From the NCBI GenBank assembly GCA_021325145.1, contig JAJPHR010000077.1:62001-126000 (forward strand): a DNA stretch of 64,000 nucleotides, in the 5' to 3' direction. A program made the position numbers and the translations under genes. The DNA is from Verrucomicrobiota bacterium. Lineage in GTDB: Bacteria > Verrucomicrobiota > Verrucomicrobiia > Limisphaerales > Pedosphaeraceae. Positions 52,373 through 61,372 of this stretch are shown piece after piece; the first letter of the stretch is position 1, and each line of letters begins with the position of its first letter. The notes beneath the pieces were generated by a model. It saw nothing but the letters and a program-made list of their open reading frames with translations. It had not been told where the DNA came from and did not search any database.

Positions 52373-55024
52373 CTATTGAAAATGCAGCCGGTAAAACCGC
52401 GTGCCCGTCGCGGCCGGGTTGGTGATGGTGTTTTGGCCGGAAGAGATTTCAACCGCGTTGGTAACGGTGGTCCAGTTCGTGGTTGAAAGATTTGAACTGG
52501 ATTCGAGGGTGAATCCGGCGGCGTTATAAGGCCAGGTGATGACAGTTTGGCCGCTGGTTTGGGTGATGTTGAGCGCGGGCGGCGGCGTGTCACCGTCGAG
52601 GATGCCATCCTGGTTGCGGTCGATGCCTATGCGCACGCCTGAGCCGGGAGGCACGCCCATCAACGTAAGGATATCGCCGGCGAGGATTTTGGTTTGGAGT
52701 TGCGCGCGAGTCAACGTGGTCATCCGGGTCGAATCCAAGCGGTAGGTTCCCGCGGCAGGTTGGTAAACCGCACCGTGGAGTTTTCCGTCAACGGTGCCTT
52801 TGATGACGAGATCGATATTCGAAACCGACGCCTGGCTTTCGAGCAGGTTCCAGTCATTGGACAGGCTCAGGCTGTTAACATTAGCGGCCACGGCAGTGCG
52901 CGTGTAGCCGACTGCGGGCGCGGTCCCGGTATCGAAGCATTGCACGAACGCGGCCAGGTTATTTTTGACGGTCGGATTGCCGCGGATGGTCACAAACACG
53001 GGCTGCGAAAGAAAAGCCTGGATGGTCGGAATGGTGCCGTCGTGGGTGAAGCCAAACCCGTCGATGGTGTTGGTGCCGGGCGTGTTGTCAAAGTGGGTCT
53101 TTTGATAAATCGCGCGGAGTTGCGGCACCTTGAAATCCTGGGATTCCTGCAAAAAAGTGCCCGGGATAATCAAGCGGTCGGAACCGGGCCCTGGCGGGGC
53201 GGTATGGCACGAACTGCAGACCAGGCCGGGAACGCCAGCGTAGTTGGTGTTGGAAAAGAGGAAGAGGCCGTTGTTGGCGTCGCCACCGGCAAAATTGGTC
53301 GGATAAGTGCGGTCCAGGTTTTGGTTCGGATTCGGCTCGTAGGTGATGGTGTTGATGAAGTTGGTGTAGGCCGCCATGTCGTTGCTGGACAGCGAGGACG
53401 AACCCAAAAGGGACGGAAAGGCGATGTTAAAGTGAGCAAAATTGGTGCGATCACCCCGCCAATGGAACGGGTCAAGCGTGTTCAGGCCACGCAACGTCTG
53501 CGTCACCATCGGTCCCTTCATTGGATGAAAGAGGCTGGTGTTCGTGGTATTGAGAATGGGCAAAACGGTTTTGTTGCTGGTCATCTGGCCGCCCGGATCG
53601 CCGAGGTCCCAAGCGATCAAATCCATTTCGGCATCGATATGGCAGGCCGCGCAAGCCATCGTTCCGTTGCCGGAAAGTTTTGAATCGTACAAAAAGCCGC
53701 GGCCATTGCGAATCACCGCCGGCGTGGGGTCAAAACTGCCGGTGGGAATTTCTTTTATCACCGCATTCGCGAGCGTATCGGCAATCGAGATGCTGTTGGC
53801 AATACGATTAAGGACATAGAGCACGTGTGCGTTGGCATTAAGGGCCAAGCCGCGCGGTCCCCGCTTGTTCCGCGAATCAACAACTGAACCGAGAGCGGTC
53901 GGGCAAAGCTCGACGCGCGTTAAAATGTTCGTGGGATTGTCCGCATCGACCTTCGCAACCCGATCGCTACCGAACGCGGCGACGTAGAAAAAGCCGCCGC
54001 TTGGATCAAAGATGATGGCGGTTGGTTGGGCCAGGGCGTTGCTGAGCGCTGACAGATTCGGGAGGACAGCGTAATCAATGGTGGAGTTCAGATCAAAAGG
54101 AGTGACGATTCCCGAACCGATGGAAATGCGCGTGACCCGATTGTCCACAGCATGGGCGCGCACACCAGGTTCGAAATGAACCAGGTTCCGCGCATCCGTG
54201 TTCGCCACATAAAGATCCCCGCTGCCGGGCCGCACGGCTATGCCCAGGTTCACTGTGCCGACGTGGGGGAAATAACGGGTTATGGTCAGCGTCGCCACAT
54301 CGATCTCGACGACATCATTGTCAGGCATGGCGTATTTGATGATGGAGGGATACCAACTGGCATTGGTGGCATCCACAATCAGGCTTACTTGAGGCGGCGC
54401 GGGCAGGTTCGTGTTGGTCGGCGGCGATTGCGGCGGGGCGCTGTTGGTGGGGATTAAAGTCGTGTGGTTCCCTGAAAGAGCGAATGCCGCATAAACCTTG
54501 GTGGCGTTCGTATTCACCGCGAGCGCGCGCGGGTTTTCTCCAAAGAGCGGGATGACCGCGAGTTGAGTGTGGTTCGTCGCGTCAAACACCACCACCTGGT
54601 TTTTGCGCGCGGCGGTAACGAAGGCGCGCCCGCCGGCGAACACTACGTCGGCCGGTTCGTCTTTCACATAGAGCGTGTCCGTCACCAGCCTTTGCGAAAC
54701 CGAAACAATGCTGATGCTATCTGAAACTTCATTAACCACCCAAACTTCGTCGCTGGTGCGCGGATTCACGGAAACCGGTTCGACTCCGACCGGAATTTCG
54801 GCAATCAAGAATGGGCTCGCAGGATGCGACACATCGAACACCGACAGTCGCGCATCCGGCGTGTTCACCGCGAACAGCCGCGAGGCGTCGGCGGACAATC
54901 GGATTGGGCTGGTTTGTTTGCCTTCGAAATTGACATAGGAATTCTGGGCGGGTGCGCTGCCGGAAAGCAAGCCCATGGCCGGGGCAATGACCAAAAGGTG
55001 AAGAAAGGATTTCAGGGTGCGCAT
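52373..55024 (-). CDS. Exported beta-propeller protein with cytochrome c-type domain
   Basis: An 883-residue protein with a signal peptide (HLLVIAPAMGLLSGSAPAQ). Residues about 40-440 form YVTN-type propeller blades, for example RLFAVNTPDARLSVFDVSHP and GLALNANAHVLYVLNRIANSISI. A di-haem-like part follows with CAACH near residue 456 and CSSCH near 601; the haem c motifs should bind covalent haem in the periplasm. A calcium-like loop, DRNQDGILDGD, precedes a C-terminal tail FTLESSSNLSTTNW ... RFYRLHF, which marks surface or secreted proteins in this phylum. Electron transfer or peroxidase-like action is likely; the exact reaction is unknown. Confidence 0.83.
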   Translation of the reverse strand: MRTLKSFLHLLVIAPAMGLLSGSAPAQNSYVNFEGKQTSPIRLSADASRLFAVNTPDARLSVFDVSHPASPFLIAEIPVGVEPVSVNPRTSDEVWVVNEVSDSISIVSVSQRLVTDTLYVKDEPADVVFAGGRAFVTAARKNQVVVFDATNHTQLAVIPLFGENPRALAVNTNATKVYAAFALSGNHTTLIPTNSAPPQSPPTNTNLPAPPQVSLIVDATNASWYPSIIKYAMPDNDVVEIDVATLTITRYFPHVGTVNLGIAVRPGSGDLYVANTDARNLVHFEPGVRAHAVDNRVTRISIGSGIVTPFDLNSTIDYAVLPNLSALSNALAQPTAIIFDPSGGFFYVAAFGSDRVAKVDADNPTNILTRVELCPTALGSVVDSRNKRGPRGLALNANAHVLYVLNRIANSISIADTLANAVIKEIPTGSFDPTPAVIRNGRGFLYDSKLSGNGTMACAACHIDAEMDLIAWDLGDPGGQMTSNKTVLPILNTTNTSLFHPMKGPMVTQTLRGLNTLDPFHWRGDRTNFAHFNIAFPSLLGSSSLSSNDMAAYTNFINTITYEPNPNQNLDRTYPTNFAGGDANNGLFLFSNTNYAGVPGLVCSSCHTAPPGPGSDRLIIPGTFLQESQDFKVPQLRAIYQKTHFDNTPGTNTIDGFGFTHDGTIPTIQAFLSQPVFVTIRGNPTVKNNLAAFVQCFDTGTAPAVGYTRTAVAANVNSLSLSNDWNLLESQASVSNIDLVIKGTVDGKLHGAVYQPAAGTYRLDSTRMTTLTRAQLQTKILAGDILTLMGVPPGSGVRIGIDRNQDGILDGDTPPPALNITQTSGQTVITWPYNAAGFTLESSSNLSTTNWTTVTNAVEISSGQNTITNPAATGTRFYRLHFQ

Positions 55025-55154
55025 GCGCTGGCGTCTGGTCGGTTTCGTGCCGCCTCATTTTAGCAGACGGGAGGTAGATTTCAAGTTGACTGTGCGCCGT
55101 TCATCTGGTTTATTACCGGGAACCTGACGGCTGCCGCTACGGCACAGCCAACTC

Positions 55155-55982
55155 ATGGTAACCAGGGTTTATCACTCGCTACTCGACAATCTCGAATTAT
55201 TGATTGGCAAACGCGACAAATCCGTTCCGCCCCGGCGCTTGATAAAACAAACCGGGATTGGCTTGGATTTGGTGGCGGAAGAATCAATCCAGCATCTTCT
55301 GGAACTGGCCGAGCTTAAGCCGGATGCCTCCGTGCTGGAAGTGGGCTGCGGCTGCGGCTGTTCCGCCCGTTTGCTCACCCTCCGGCTCGCCGACCGGGGT
55401 GGCTATTGGGGCTTCGATGTGGATGCCGAAAGCATTGCCTGGTGCCAAAAGCATCTCGAGGCCAATCGGCCCAATTTTCATTTTCAACTGGCCGACGTTT
55501 ACGATGAATTATTCCGCCCCAAGGGAAGATTCAAACCGGCTGTTTATTGGTTCCCTTATCTGGACGATTATTTCGATCTGGTATTGATCCCTGCGGCGTT
55601 CACCCGCATGGCAGAAGCGGAAATGCAAAATTACTTGAGCCAGGTTCGCCGTGTTCTGAAGCCCGGCGGTCGTTGTGCGATTAACTTTTTCCTGATTAAC
55701 GAGGAATCCAAACGTCTCCTCAGCGAAGGGCTGGGCACAGTGAACGTCTCCTGCGCGAACCGGGATTATCAGCTTTCCCAGCGGAACCATTGCGCCGCGC
55801 CCGTGAGTTATGAGGAGCGGTTTATCCGCGAGTGCTGGGCGAAACAAGGCCTTAACGTCCTTGAACCCATTCACTACGGCAACTGGTGCGGCCGCAGCGG
55901 GGCGTTCCACTGTCCGGACATTCTCGTGGCCACCAAACTCGCCGCGGTCCGCCCCGTGGCCGACGAAGTCACCACTTTCTAA
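55155..55982 (+). CDS. Class I SAM-dependent methyltransferase
   Basis: A 275-residue soluble enzyme. The SAM-binding motif I is VLEVGCGCGCS at residues 60-70, followed by YWGFDVDAESIAWCQ (motif II region, acidic Asp for the ribose), FHFQLADVYDE and VRRVLKPGGRCAINFFL (motif post-III). The C-terminal part PIHYGNWCGRSGAFHCPDILVA is seen in stand-alone methyltransferases of sugar and lipid-linked loci. The substrate is unknown. It starts 130 bp from the divergent beta-propeller gene and is followed by a small lipoprotein gene on the same strand. Confidence 0.87.
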   Translation: MVTRVYHSLLDNLELLIGKRDKSVPPRRLIKQTGIGLDLVAEESIQHLLELAELKPDASVLEVGCGCGCSARLLTLRLADRGGYWGFDVDAESIAWCQKHLEANRPNFHFQLADVYDELFRPKGRFKPAVYWFPYLDDYFDLVLIPAAFTRMAEAEMQNYLSQVRRVLKPGGRCAINFFLINEESKRLLSEGLGTVNVSCANRDYQLSQRNHCAAPVSYEERFIRECWAKQGLNVLEPIHYGNWCGRSGAFHCPDILVATKLAAVRPVADEVTTF

Positions 55983-56175
55983 CTTCCCGAGGCGTTGTAA
56001 ACCGGGGCAATTTGCGAACGTCCAAGCCGGTGAGTTGCAAAATGCGATTTGCAAATCGAGCTAAAAAATGCTATTAGTTTGTAACACATTGATCCCCAAC
56101 ATTGCCGGCGTGGAGCCGCGTCCGGCACATTTCAAGCAGCCGAACAACCATCAAATGAACCTCCTGCGAAATCAT

Positions 56176-56391
56176 ATGAAACCTCAAATAACCAAACGAA
56201 TGCTCATGTTGCTCGGGATCTCCGCTTTGCTGGCGGGGTGTGCCACCCAAAATCGTGGCGCCTTGGGCAATGATAGTCAGAAGACCTATCTGGAAGGTTC
56301 CAGTGAACAACCTCACGCGACTGGTCTGAACGGTTCGGCCAGCACTGGCAATCCTTTGGCCATTGGGACCGGCACCGGCATGACGCGCTGA
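56176..56391 (+). CDS. Small lipoprotein of unknown function
   Basis: A 71-residue peptide with a basic start (KPQITKR), a hydrophobic core and a classic lipobox LLAGC (Cys near residue 19). The tail is short, Gly/Ser/Thr-rich and hydrophilic (NRGALGNDSQKTYLEGSSEQ...). No family. The start at 56176 is the ATG just before the signal; longer upstream frames add only AT-rich sequence. A perfect hairpin follows within 15 bases. Confidence 0.72.
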   Translation: MKPQITKRMLMLLGISALLAGCATQNRGALGNDSQKTYLEGSSEQPHATGLNGSASTGNPLAIGTGTGMTR

Positions 56392-56403
56392 TTCTGCTGA
56401 TCC

Positions 56404-56423
56404 GAATTCGCGCTGGCGAATTC
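56404..56423. terminator. Hairpin between convergent genes
   Basis: GAATTCGC pairs perfectly with GCGAATTC around the tetraloop GCTG. It lies between the converging small lipoprotein and M23 peptidase genes and may terminate both, although no T-run is present. Confidence 0.55.
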
Positions 56424-56440
56424 AACAGCGGGCTGGTTTT

Positions 56441-57361
56441 CTACCGGCTCGCCGTCGTGATGGGAGCAGTGCCCATGACTTGCTCCCCATGCGGCGGCGC
56501 TGTGTATTCCCGGCCGGTTGTCAAAGTCAGTGCCAGATTGTCCGCAGTGCGGAACTTCACGGGCAAACTCTCGCGTTCCGATCCGTTCCTGGTTTTGAAT
56601 ACGGCGAAATGCAGGTGCGGGCCTTCAACAAACCCGGTTTTGCCGGACAGGCCAATCACGTCGCCCGCCTTCACGCGCTGTCCGACCTTTACCCTGCTAC
56701 CGTCCTTCGCGAGGTGTCCGTAGATTCCGATGGTGCCGTCAGAGTGTTCGATTAGAATGCAGTTGGCGTGAGTCTGATATCGGCGACGCGGTCCGCCTTT
56801 ATCTTCGTCATCCTTGGATTTAACGACCACTCCCGCGCGCGCGGCGCAAACCGGCGTTCCCACTGGCATCGCCCAATCGATGGCATACTCATCCGGCCCG
56901 GTATGGCTGAAGGAGCCGTGGTAACCCTGGCTGACACGAAACGTGCTGCCCGGCGCGTACGGCAGATCATAGACATGCGCATCGTCATGCACCGCGGCCG
57001 CATTGCCCAGGGTGGCCGAATTCACGCAACGATATCTGGCGGCGGCGTCTTTTTTGATGGGCGACAGGGTGAATACTTCCAGTGTCTGATTTGCGGGGAC
57101 GTTCGTGGTGTACGGGAGAGGAGCGCTGGCGGCCATGTTTTCCAGTTGCATTTCAAACGTTGTCGTCACGGTCCCGGCGGCGAGGTTCTGCGCAAAAAAG
57201 TGTGTGCTGCCGCCTTCTTCACGCGTGAAGATGTTCAGCAGCCGGTCGGGCTCCGTCGCTCCGTTCGCAATGCCCGCTGCCCAACCGCAAAGCAGCAATG
57301 CCGCCACCAGCCACCATGACGATGGAATTGCCGCGATGCGTCCACGCCATCCCTCAGCCAA
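56441..57361 (-). CDS. Exported M23-family metallopeptidase (LytM domain)
   Basis: A protein of about 306 residues that would cut peptidoglycan cross-links in the periplasm. The N-terminal SWWLVAALLLCGWAAGIANG is a signal or anchor helix. The LytM core has a zinc ligand pair HTGPDEYAIDWAMPVGTPV (His and Asp), the GIVVK/GHLAKDG region and the second His motif EGPHLHFAV. A beta-rich domain of about 100 residues precedes it. The start is uncertain: TTG at 57361 gives a good signal peptide, and an in-frame TTG at 57508 extends upstream without family sequence. Ligand residues are complete, so the enzyme is probably active. Confidence 0.86.
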   Translation of the reverse strand: MAEGWRGRIAAIPSSWWLVAALLLCGWAAGIANGATEPDRLLNIFTREEGGSTHFFAQNLAAGTVTTTFEMQLENMAASAPLPYTTNVPANQTLEVFTLSPIKKDAAARYRCVNSATLGNAAAVHDDAHVYDLPYAPGSTFRVSQGYHGSFSHTGPDEYAIDWAMPVGTPVCAARAGVVVKSKDDEDKGGPRRRYQTHANCILIEHSDGTIGIYGHLAKDGSRVKVGQRVKAGDVIGLSGKTGFVEGPHLHFAVFKTRNGSERESLPVKFRTADNLALTLTTGREYTAPPHGEQVMGTAPITTASR

Positions 57362-57887
57362 TATTCCGACCGAGTGAATCGGCCTCGAACCAGATTTAAT
57401 ATCAGGATTCAAACTGTTAAAGTTTGTGACTGAGGTAAGCAAGTTCGTAACCACCGTCTTGAAGCGACTGGACCGTTCCACCCGCTGCCAACCGGCAAAC
57501 TCCGGCAATTTGCAAGGACCAACTCAAACCCACTGTTTCGCAATGAGTTGGAACAGCCCGATTGCATGGCGGCTTTCCAGCCCGACTGCATTCGCCCCAA
57601 AGCACCAGCGATGAAAACGAGAGTTTATCGCCGTCAGTCCTTGGTTGTGATTCGCGGCCCATCGCAAGCTGTCCAAAATATGGATTGGATGTCTGTCGCC
57701 AAGAATTGCGAACAAGGCAAGAGCTTTGCTGGAGCAATTGTTTTTTCATACCTCCTCTGGCAAGGTAATATACAAGCTCCTGCGCCAAAATCCTGTTCGA
57801 GCCTCAGTCTTGTGATGGAGCGTACCCCGCGGGTGTCCGGGGCAGCTCGACCCAGGGATACTCCTTTAGTTTATGCCGGCAGAAACT
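57362..57887. other. Gene-poor gap between the M23 gene and the membrane-protein operon
   Basis: About 525 bp. A longer upstream extension of the M23 frame runs to 57508, but the remainder, although open on the plus strand, has no coding pattern. No strong hairpin or promoter was found; the last gene of the minus-strand operon ends at 57888. Confidence 0.4.
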
Positions 57888-58283
57888 CTACCCGCCGTCG
57901 CCCGCCGTGAAGTTTCGCCACAACGCCAAAATGCCGGCGGCGATCACCAAAATCGGCGCCAGCACCACCGCGCCCAAATAGAGCAGGATGTAGATGCTGC
58001 CATAGAAGAAGGACAGTCTCATGCTGGTTTCCACCATCGCGGGCGTTCCGCTCAGAAAGGCGGTGTATTCGCGCAGTCCAGCCAGGTGCACCAGGAAGAA
58101 GAGCACTCCGAGCACCAGCGCTCGATAGAGCAGAGGTTGTGGCGAAGGCCAGCTTTTGTCTCGCGACGCGGCAGCCTTCTCACTCGTTAGTTTGGGCGAA
58201 GGGAGCAGCTTGTCAGCCGGTGACTCAACGTTTTCAGATAAATGCGTTCTTTCCATCTTCAATCCTCCATCCTCGATCTTCAT
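57888..58283 (-). CDS. Small membrane protein, last gene of the membrane operon
   Basis: About 131 residues with two hydrophobic helices, PLLYRALVLGVLFFLVHLAGL and FFYGSIYILLYLGAVVLAPILVIAAGILAL, and a charged N-terminus. No family known. Two starts are possible: ATG at 58283, which overlaps the stop of the upstream gene if its frameshift is repaired (ATGA), and ATG at 58256, with GGAGG eight bases upstream. The first is preferred because it couples this gene to the operon. The N-terminal KIEDGGLKMERT part is encoded by a purine-rich repeat-like stretch. Confidence 0.65.
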   Translation of the reverse strand: MKIEDGGLKMERTHLSENVESPADKLLPSPKLTSEKAAASRDKSWPSPQPLLYRALVLGVLFFLVHLAGLREYTAFLSGTPAMVETSMRLSFFYGSIYILLYLGAVVLAPILVIAAGILALWRNFTAGDGG

Positions 58284-59448
58284 GGCCTTCCTCCATGCGG
58301 CGCGGCCTTCTCCCAAAGCGGCCCCAACACCGACGCATACAACAGCGCCGATCGCCCACTTGATTGCTGGCGCAATATTTCAAACGATCGTTCTTAACCG
58401 ACGGAAAAGCGGAAAAGTCGAGTGTGGCAGCCAGGGACCTCAGATAGTCGGCGTCGTGGAACGAACTGGCGCCGATGAACGCCATGCCGCTTGCGCCCGC
58501 GCTGATCTCCAGAACAGGAATCACCGGGCCGGAATCGATATCCATCTGCCCTTTCCACGAGGCGGGCCATTCCCGCGACCAGGCGAAACCCGCGAGGCTC
58601 CGGCCAAGTTCCTGGCGCGCGCGACGATACTGGTCGCGCGCAAAATCCTCGTCCACCAGGCGCAAGCAATGCGCCACGAGCCAGATCGACGACCCTTCCG
58701 GCCCATCCAACGGCTGGCCTTCGGTCGTGAAACTGGAAATCAATAAACCAGTTTTGTGATCCACCAGCTTTTGTTTCGCCAATTCGAGCCATTGCCGTTG
58801 GAAGGCTGAATGATCGCTGCCGTCCAGCTTGTCGGCCAATTTCATCGCGGCCAGCGCCACCGCGTTGTCAAACATCCAGCACTCATCCGGATAGCTCTCC
58901 GCCGACAACACCGGACCGCGGCGCATTCGGGCCTCCATCAGGTCGATTCGCTCCCGCATCAGCGGCTGGTATTCGGGCTTTTCCTCCACCATCCGGCGCA
59001 CCGCGAGCATCAAGGCGATTTCGCTGTCGAGGAAGAGGCTGCGCGGCGGCTGCATGACGTACGGGCTGACCCGGGCGTAAGGCATGAGGAAAAAATACAT
59101 CCCGTGCTTCTGTTCGAGCTGCACGGTTTCCTCGATGATCCGGTCCATGGTCTGAAGATATTGCGGCTTGTCCGCGGGATTGCGCAGGCTCATTTCCGCG
59201 AGGGACCAGACGAGAAACGTCCGCCCCATGAAATCCCATTCCGCGTTGCTCGCCCGCATCCGGTTCAGTTCCCGCTGGCGCAAAGCTGGATCAGTCCACA
59301 ATTGAAGATGCCGCGCCGACAATTGCCGAGCCTTGGGCGAAAGACCGGCCGGCCGCGTAAAATTCCCCACCTCCCTGGCGTAGAAAAAATGCAACGATGC
59401 CAGTGCTGTCAGCCTTCTTCCGACGCGTTTGAGTCTTGCTCTATTCAT
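58234..59448 (-). CDS. Helical, exported or anchored protein of unknown function (paralogue A, frameshifted end)
   Basis: A 404-residue frame. The N-terminus is basic with a hydrophobic stretch (LTALASLHFFYA), followed by a soluble helical body with ESYPDECWMFDNAVALAAMKLAD, TGLLISSFTTEGQPLDGPEGSSIWLVAHCL and ARQELGRSLAGFAWSREWP. It is paralogous to the next gene along most of its length. After SNQVGD the frame reads RRCCMRRCWGRFGRRPRR, whereas the paralogue continues GDAVMLYASVLGPLW. Skipping two bases near 58349-58350 gives ALLYASVLGPLWEK and a stop at 58280-58282, which overlaps the next start. So a 2-bp insertion or 1-bp deletion, or an assembly error, is likely. Fold resembles helical toroids but this is weak. 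Confidence 0.78.
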   Translation of the reverse strand: MNRARLKRVGRRLTALASLHFFYAREVGNFTRPAGLSPKARQLSARHLQLWTDPALRQRELNRMRASNAEWDFMGRTFLVWSLAEMSLRNPADKPQYLQTMDRIIEETVQLEQKHGMYFFLMPYARVSPYVMQPPRSLFLDSEIALMLAVRRMVEEKPEYQPLMRERIDLMEARMRRGPVLSAESYPDECWMFDNAVALAAMKLADKLDGSDHSAFQRQWLELAKQKLVDHKTGLLISSFTTEGQPLDGPEGSSIWLVAHCLRLVDEDFARDQYRRARQELGRSLAGFAWSREWPASWKGQMDIDSGPVIPVLEISAGASGMAFIGASSFHDADYLRSLAATLDFSAFPSVKNDRLKYCASNQVGDRRCCMRRCWGRFGRRPRRMEEGHEDRGWRIEDGKNAFI

Positions 59449-60610
59449 GGTTGGCCTGATGTTTGCCTCGTTCCCAAAGCGGCCCCAGCACCGATGCGTA
59501 GAGCATCACCGCGTCACCCAGTTGGTTGCCGGCGCAATAGTGCAGTCGCCCGTCCTTCTCCGAAGGGAACGCGGAAAAATCGAGTGTCGCCTCCAAGGCG
59601 GAAAGGTAATCGACATCCCCAAAAGCACTCGCCCCGATCAAGGCCATTCCGCTCGCTCCTGCGCCGATCTGAAATGAAGGCAGGATCGACGCGGAGTCGG
59701 CGGGCGTTTTGCGCGACCAGGCGAAGCCGGCGAGTGTGCGCCCGAATTCCTTGCGGGCGCGCCGATACTGATCTTGCGCGAAGTTTTCATCCAACAATCG
59801 GAGACAATGCGCCACCATCCAAATCGAAGTGGCCTCGGGCCCTTTCAGTACCCGGCCGGCGGTGGTGTAACTGGTAACCAGCAGTCCAGTTCCACGATCA
59901 ACCAGCTTTTCCTTTACCAATCCCAGCCACTGACGTGTCAATTGGGAATGATCAGTTCCGTCCAGGCAATCAGCCAGTCGCATGGCGCAGAGCGCGATCA
60001 CATTGTCAAAAATCCAGCACTCATCCGGATAACTCTCCGCGGACAAGAGCGGGCTTTGTTGCATGCGTTGCGTCATCAGGGCCAAGCGGTCGCGGAGCAG
60101 TGTGCGGTATGCGGGCTTGTCCTCCAGGAAACACCGGGAGGCCAGCATGAGTGCAACTTCGCCGTCCAGGAACTGGTTCCTCGGAGGTTGCACGACGTAG
60201 GGATGGTCCTTGGCAGTGTGGCCAAGGCAGAAATAAATTCCTTGTTCTCGTTCCACGGTCAGAGTGTCGTCAATGATCCCATCCATGGCCCCCAAGTATT
60301 CCCGTCGGGCGGGTGGGTTGCGGAGGCCCATTTCCGCCAGGGACCAGACCACGAAACTGCGCGCCATCAAATCCCACTCCGGGTTGCCGCGGCGCAGGCG
60401 GGCGGTTTCCCGCTGGCGCAGTCCCGGGGCGGACCACACCAGCAGTTGCCGCGCCGCCAAGCGCCGCGCCATGGGCGAAAGTTCACCCGATGGATTGAAC
60501 TGCCCCACCTCCCTGGCGAAGAAAAAATGCAGGCACGGAATCCAAACAGCCGTCGCGGTCGCCAGCGCAATCAACCCTCTTCCGTGCCGTTGGAATCGCG
60601 CTTTTTTCAT
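59441..60610 (-). CDS. Helical, exported or anchored protein of unknown function (paralogue B, intact)
   Basis: A 389-residue protein with a hydrophobic N-terminal stretch (LIALATATAVWIPCLHFFFA). It shares with paralogue A the blocks LLVWS/LRQRE, SFVVWSLAEMGLRNP, SAESYPDECWIFDNVIALCAMRLAD, TGLLVTSYTTAGRVLKGPEATSIWMVAHCLRLLDENFA, ARKEFGRTLAGFAWSR and GASGMALIGASAFGDVDYL, ending in GDAVMLYASVLGPLWERGKHQANHE. The stop of this gene overlaps the start of paralogue A by eight bases, so the two are coupled and arose by tandem duplication. The (alpha/alpha) repeat-like helical pattern suggests a toroid fold, but the function is unknown. Confidence 0.82.
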   Translation of the reverse strand: MKKARFQRHGRGLIALATATAVWIPCLHFFFAREVGQFNPSGELSPMARRLAARQLLVWSAPGLRQRETARLRRGNPEWDLMARSFVVWSLAEMGLRNPPARREYLGAMDGIIDDTLTVEREQGIYFCLGHTAKDHPYVVQPPRNQFLDGEVALMLASRCFLEDKPAYRTLLRDRLALMTQRMQQSPLLSAESYPDECWIFDNVIALCAMRLADCLDGTDHSQLTRQWLGLVKEKLVDRGTGLLVTSYTTAGRVLKGPEATSIWMVAHCLRLLDENFAQDQYRRARKEFGRTLAGFAWSRKTPADSASILPSFQIGAGASGMALIGASAFGDVDYLSALEATLDFSAFPSEKDGRLHYCAGNQLGDAVMLYASVLGPLWERGKHQANHE

Positions 60611-60631
60611 GTTCCCCCTGAATCCCGCCGG

Positions 60632-61327
60632 TCAACTTCCTGATTCCCGCCTGGGCTGCAAATGCGTCAGCGCATACAACATTAAATAAGCCAGAAACAA
60701 AAAAGTTGCGAAAAGGATTGGGAAAACCACGCCCAGGTAATTGGTCAGCGGATGCGCCGCGCGGTGTCCCAAATCCAGGGCGAGTCCCACCGGGTGCGTT
60801 ATAATTGACCAACTGTTCCAGCGCAAAAACCGCCCCACGTAGATTCCGAATGCGCTTAATCCGGCCACGACCGCGACAAACAGCCAGCTCACAGTCCGGC
60901 CAAATCGGTCCGCCACAACGTGCTGAACGAGATACAGGGAAAGAAATCCCAACATGAAACCGGTGAGGGCAAAGAGCAGAATTAAACTCAAGTCCACCCA
61001 ATAATGGTTGCGAAACCAAGTATCCAAATGCACGAGGTCGGTAAAAATATAAGGCGCGTTCGGCAGGAAGAGTAACCAGAGCGCAGCCAGCATGCCTAAT
61101 CGCCAGCGCTTCCTGGGTCTTTCCTTCTGGTATTCGTGGCAAAGAACCAGTGCGAAGATGAGCGGCAGCCAGGCGAGGACCAGATTCCAAATCAAAAACA
61201 AATAGGTGAATCGACCCGTCCAGGCGATGCGCAAGGTTACTAACCCAGCGCCAGCAAGGGACGCAAAAAGCAAGGCCCCCAACGGCCACGCCGCGGTGCG
61301 GATCGAGATCGGCTTTGCGTGATTCAT
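60632..61327 (-). CDS. DUF1361-family membrane protein
   Basis: A 231-residue protein with about seven membrane helices, including YLFLIWNLVLAWLPLIFALVL, LGMLAALWLLFLPNAPYIFTDLVHL, LILLFALTGFMLGFLSLYLV, TVSWLFVAVVAGLSAFGIYVGR and VVFPILFATFLFLAYLMLYAL. The LFLPNAPYIFTDLVHL stretch is the DUF1361 signature. Function unknown. It is packed with the neighbours (21 bp after the paralogue B start region, 45 bp before the Yip1-like gene) in the minus-strand operon. Confidence 0.88.
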   Translation of the reverse strand: MNHAKPISIRTAAWPLGALLFASLAGAGLVTLRIAWTGRFTYLFLIWNLVLAWLPLIFALVLCHEYQKERPRKRWRLGMLAALWLLFLPNAPYIFTDLVHLDTWFRNHYWVDLSLILLFALTGFMLGFLSLYLVQHVVADRFGRTVSWLFVAVVAGLSAFGIYVGRFLRWNSWSIITHPVGLALDLGHRAAHPLTNYLGVVFPILFATFLFLAYLMLYALTHLQPRRESGS

Positions 61328-61372
61328 ATAACCCTGCGATTACCGTTCCCCCTGGGCATGTTGGTGACTGGC

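Noticed and set aside
57548..57910. 120-codon plus-strand frame near 57.7 kb
   Set aside because: No family pattern and it runs into the end of the minus-strand membrane gene.
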